From Micromonospora inyonensis (GTDB lineage: Bacteria; Actinomycetota; Actinomycetes; Mycobacteriales; Micromonosporaceae): 64,000 bases of DNA. The stretch lies in NCBI RefSeq assembly GCF_900091415.1, contig NZ_FMHU01000002.1, forward strand, positions 1,860,001-1,924,000, in the 5' to 3' direction. The notes beneath the pieces are model-generated. The model saw only the letters and a list, made by a program, of their open reading frames with translations, had not been told where the DNA came from and ran no database searches. Positions 61,895-64,000 of this stretch are shown here, piece by piece (position 1 is the first letter of the stretch; each line of letters begins with the position of its first letter). Made by a program: the position numbers and the translations under genes.

Positions 61895-62763
61895 ACGCCG
61901 CAACCACGTATTCCACCCCCGGCCTGAACACCCCCATTGGAAGCGAGCACCACACCGTGTCGATCACCGCTGACAGAACCGCCCTCACCGACCCGGCCCG
62001 GCTGGCTGCGGTGCGCCGTTACGAGATCCTCGACGCTCCCACCGACGGCCAGTTCGACACCATCGCGGCGGCCGCCGCGGCGGTGTGCGGCACCCCGATC
62101 GCCACGGTCAGCATCGTCGACGCCGACCGGGTCTGGTTCGCCGCGGCCAAAGGACTGGATGGCGTAGCGCAGGTCGGCACCGAACCCGGGCTGTGCGCGT
62201 CGGCGTTCTGCGCCGACGGCCCGTACGTGGTCAACGACGCGGTGACGGATCCGCGCACTCTCGACCATCCGTTGGTCCGTGGCGAGCTGGGGCTACGGTT
62301 CTACGCCGCCGCCCCGATCGTCACCGCCGACGGGCACCACCTCGGCACGGTCACCGCGATCGACGCCATGCCTCGGGAGTTGACCGAGGCGCAGAGGACC
62401 GTGCTCGGCTATCTCGCCGACCAGGTCGCGCAGCACCTGGAGCTGCGCCTGGCCACCATCAAAGCGGTACGCGCCGAACGCCAGTTGCGCGACGATGCCG
62501 AGCAACGCGCCGCCGCCGCCGCCGAGCTCGCCGCCCAGATGCGAGCCGCGGCTGCCGTACAGGCCACCACGCCGCACCCCGCGCACTGCCAGCTCGGCGG
62601 AACCGCCGGCTGCACCGCACCGGCCGAGCTGAAGATCGCCGACTCGTGGGGTGACTCCGCGTGGGGCTGCGCCAACCACGTCGAGGAAGCCATCATCAAC
62701 GTGCGCTCGGTGTTCATCGCCAGCGAAGAACTCGGCGGCCTAGCCGCCTACCTCAACCGCTGA
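61891..62763 (+). CDS. GAF domain protein, transposon cargo
   Basis: 290 residues. GAF domain at about 30-180: RLAAVRRYEILDAPTDGQFD, VCGTPIATVSIVDADRVWFA, GLCASAFCADGPYVVNDAVT, FYAAAPIVTADGHHLGTVTA, YLADQVAQHLELRL. This subfamily opens many bacterial signalling proteins and has a Cys pair (LCASAFC) seen in redox- or ligand-sensing GAFs. It continues into an Ala/Glu coiled coil and a C-terminal Cys/His region (PAHCQLGGTAGC...WGCANHVEE) that could bind metal. No output domain (HisKA, GGDEF) is present. Coupled to tnpR; may sense a signal for transposition or be a passenger. Confidence 0.8.
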   Translation: MNAATTYSTPGLNTPIGSEHHTVSITADRTALTDPARLAAVRRYEILDAPTDGQFDTIAAAAAAVCGTPIATVSIVDADRVWFAAAKGLDGVAQVGTEPGLCASAFCADGPYVVNDAVTDPRTLDHPLVRGELGLRFYAAAPIVTADGHHLGTVTAIDAMPRELTEAQRTVLGYLADQVAQHLELRLATIKAVRAERQLRDDAEQRAAAAAELAAQMRAAAAVQATTPHPAHCQLGGTAGCTAPAELKIADSWGDSAWGCANHVEEAIINVRSVFIASEELGGLAAYLNR

Positions 62764-62853
62764 CAGCGAGCCGGATTCGGCTTCCGCCCGGGCCGGTCCA
62801 GCCGCGCAGCAGCCGGTCGGCGGTCACCGGTAGCACCCTCGCGGGCTTCTTCG

Positions 62854-63492
62854 TCATCCGGGCGTGGCCTCCTCGCCGACCGCGGTGCTTGCGGCGCCGC
62901 GGTCGTAGTCGATGCGTTTGTCTAGGTCCAGCTCGAACGTGCCGTGCAGCGCCACGTTGGACCAGAACAGCGGGGTCAGCCCGCGCAGGTCGTTGGCGGT
63001 GAGCCGGCCGGCGAAGTCCGCGTCGTCGAGGACCCGGTCGACCAGGCGGGTGTTGATGAGCACCAGCGCGGACTGCAGCAGGTGCAGGCAGAGCATGGAG
63101 ATTTTCTGGGCCTCGCGGTCGGCGCCGGGCAGCTCGGCCTCGCGGCCGTAGTGGATGGCCACGTTCGCCGAGTTCCACTGCTCGACGACCTGCAACCCCT
63201 CGTGGATCTCGCGGCGCAAGGCGGGGTCGGCGAGGTAGTCGGCGATGAACGCCGTCCTGACCGCACGGCCCAACTCTTCTATCGCGGCGAGGGTGGGGTG
63301 CTTTGGGCCGCGGTTGTGGAAGCGGCGCAGGATCTGCTCGGCCTCGGCGGTGCCGAGCTGCAACGCCCGCGCGTACTTGATCATCTGGTCGTACTGCTGG
63401 GTGATCAGGTCCCAGTTGATCGCCCGGGTCAGCACTGGCTCCAACCCCGGGTAGGACGGGGTGTTGGTAAGAACCGCGACACCCGGGGCCAA
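62854..63492 (-). pseudogene. Tn3 family transposase, C-terminal fragment
   Basis: About 190 residues of the end of Tnp[61 protein letters not shown] (catalytic Glu), [20 protein letters not shown] and [20 protein letters not shown]. The upstream 800 residues are missing. It faces the tnpR-GAF pair, the arrangement of a Tn3-type transposon now deleted. No terminal repeat is seen next to it. Confidence 0.85.
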
Positions 63493-63531
63493 TCCCGACG
63501 GTCCACGAAGATCAACTACTCGGCCCCTGGA

Positions 63532-63792
63532 TTACGACAACGATCGTGGTTCGTCGCGGGCGGTCACGGACATAGCAGGATGCCGGTGGGCGGCGTTCCC
63601 GCGACGGTGGTAGTGGTCTCGGATCAGCGCGACAGCGCAGGCCAGAGTGGTCAGGCCGATGCCGATTCCGAAGGCCGGGTGGATGTCCATGCTGGAGGTG
63701 ACGGCGTTGGCCGCCGCACTGGCAATCAATGCCAGCCACAGCAGCAGGCGGCGTGCGTCCCTACGGGTGTTGGTGTGTTCGGGGGCGTTCAT
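63532..63792 (-). CDS. Small membrane protein (86 aa)
   Basis: ATG at 63790-63792 with GAGAGG upstream. Two predicted membrane helices (about 15-32, LLLWLALIASAAANAVTS, and 40-58, FGIGIGLTTLACAVALI) joined by a short loop, with a basic C-terminal tail rich in His and Arg (HYHRRGNAAHRH). The family is unknown; proteins like this are common on actinobacterial integrative elements. It is divergent from the gene starting at 63965. Confidence 0.6.
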   Translation of the reverse strand: MNAPEHTNTRRDARRLLLWLALIASAAANAVTSSMDIHPAFGIGIGLTTLACAVALIRDHYHRRGNAAHRHPAMSVTARDEPRSLS

Positions 63793-63964
63793 GGCGTGCC
63801 TCTCACGTCGGTGACGGTGTCGGCGTGGACGCTATCGAGATCACCGGCGCCACACGATCCAGCTGACACCCACAAGGCAGGTACAGCCTGCTGTACCGCC
63901 TGGCCGCCGGTCGGTGATCTATCGTTCAAGCGATCGGTTCGGTTCCTGACCTGGAGGTGCAGTT

Positions 63965-64000
63965 GTGCGGCGGTACCTGCTGGTCCGGGTCCGGGAGGCG
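63965..64000 (+). CDS. Start of a gene cut by the window end
   Basis: GTG at 63965 with a good GGAGGTGCA upstream opens a frame of 12 codons (RRYLLVRVREA) that runs off the end. The sequence is too short to identify. Confidence 0.4.
   Translation, partial: MRRYLLVRVREA

Noticed and set aside
1..64000. tRNA or rRNA genes as integration targets for the recombinases
   Set aside because: No cloverleaf-like sequence with a TTCGAATC-type T-arm was recognised next to any recombinase; absence is by eye only.

Overview
The window is high-GC DNA with GTG/TTG starts, long spurious antisense frames and Micromonosporaceae-style gene content: DUF6319, CU044_5270 proteins, cytochrome bd, an AidB-like dehydrogenase, a HAIR-controlled hsp20 and a giant WXG100/'lonely Cys'-like protein. 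I read it as a Micromonospora-like actinomycete chromosome. Ordinary housekeeping blocks alternate with two regions of mobile DNA that are much rearranged and partly decayed.

Region 1 (1-4898) is core-like: a partial proline iminopeptidase, a TetR regulator, peptide deformylase, a TauE/SafE permease, an endonuclease/exonuclease/phosphatase-fold enzyme and the 3' half of a SulP transporter gene. Region 2 (4899-17352) is an inserted island. It starts with a Tn3-type terminal repeat exactly where sulP breaks off, and the 5' half of sulP plus its arsR partner reappear at 17353-17982. Island cargo: secreted or hypothetical proteins, a sigma factor/CU044_5270 pair, a serine recombinase, a translationally coupled tyrosine recombinase / Xre / Zn-ribbon recombinase-like trio, a RiPP-like cassette (47-residue peptide coupled to an asparagine-synthetase-like enzyme, with a convergent GNAT), and a DUF4145 gene split by a 198-bp inverted-repeat element.

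Region 3 (17353-43660) is mostly chromosomal: arsR, two XerC/D-like recombinases, a GNAT, frameshifted rsgA and SDR genes, DUF6319, cydAB, plsC-like, a Ca2+/H+ antiporter, GDPD, an MFS transporter, thymidine kinase, a decayed MacB/FtsX-type ABC locus (premature TAGs, a frameshift, an internally deleted ATPase), AidB-like, AlaX-like, hsp20 and a MerR-PP2C fusion that is cut off.

Region 4 (43661-64000) is a second accessory region. It begins with truncated genes and nested transposon relics (Tn3 transposase, an orfA-less IS3 element, an IS982 fragment) and a lone type I-E CRISPR repeat. It is dominated by one reading frame of about 3,900 codons (48357-60095). Its product has a helical/membrane N-terminal region, a possible His/Cys catalytic module, and then 14 nearly identical winged-helix repeats. 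Variation between the repeats is concentrated in and around the predicted recognition helix. This is the most unusual object in the window. The region ends with a tnpR-GAF pair, another Tn3 transposase fragment and small genes.

Several genes carry single-base indels in G/C runs. Some may be real decay in accessory DNA and some may be assembly errors; raw reads would decide. All functional calls come from reading the sequence by eye, without database searches.
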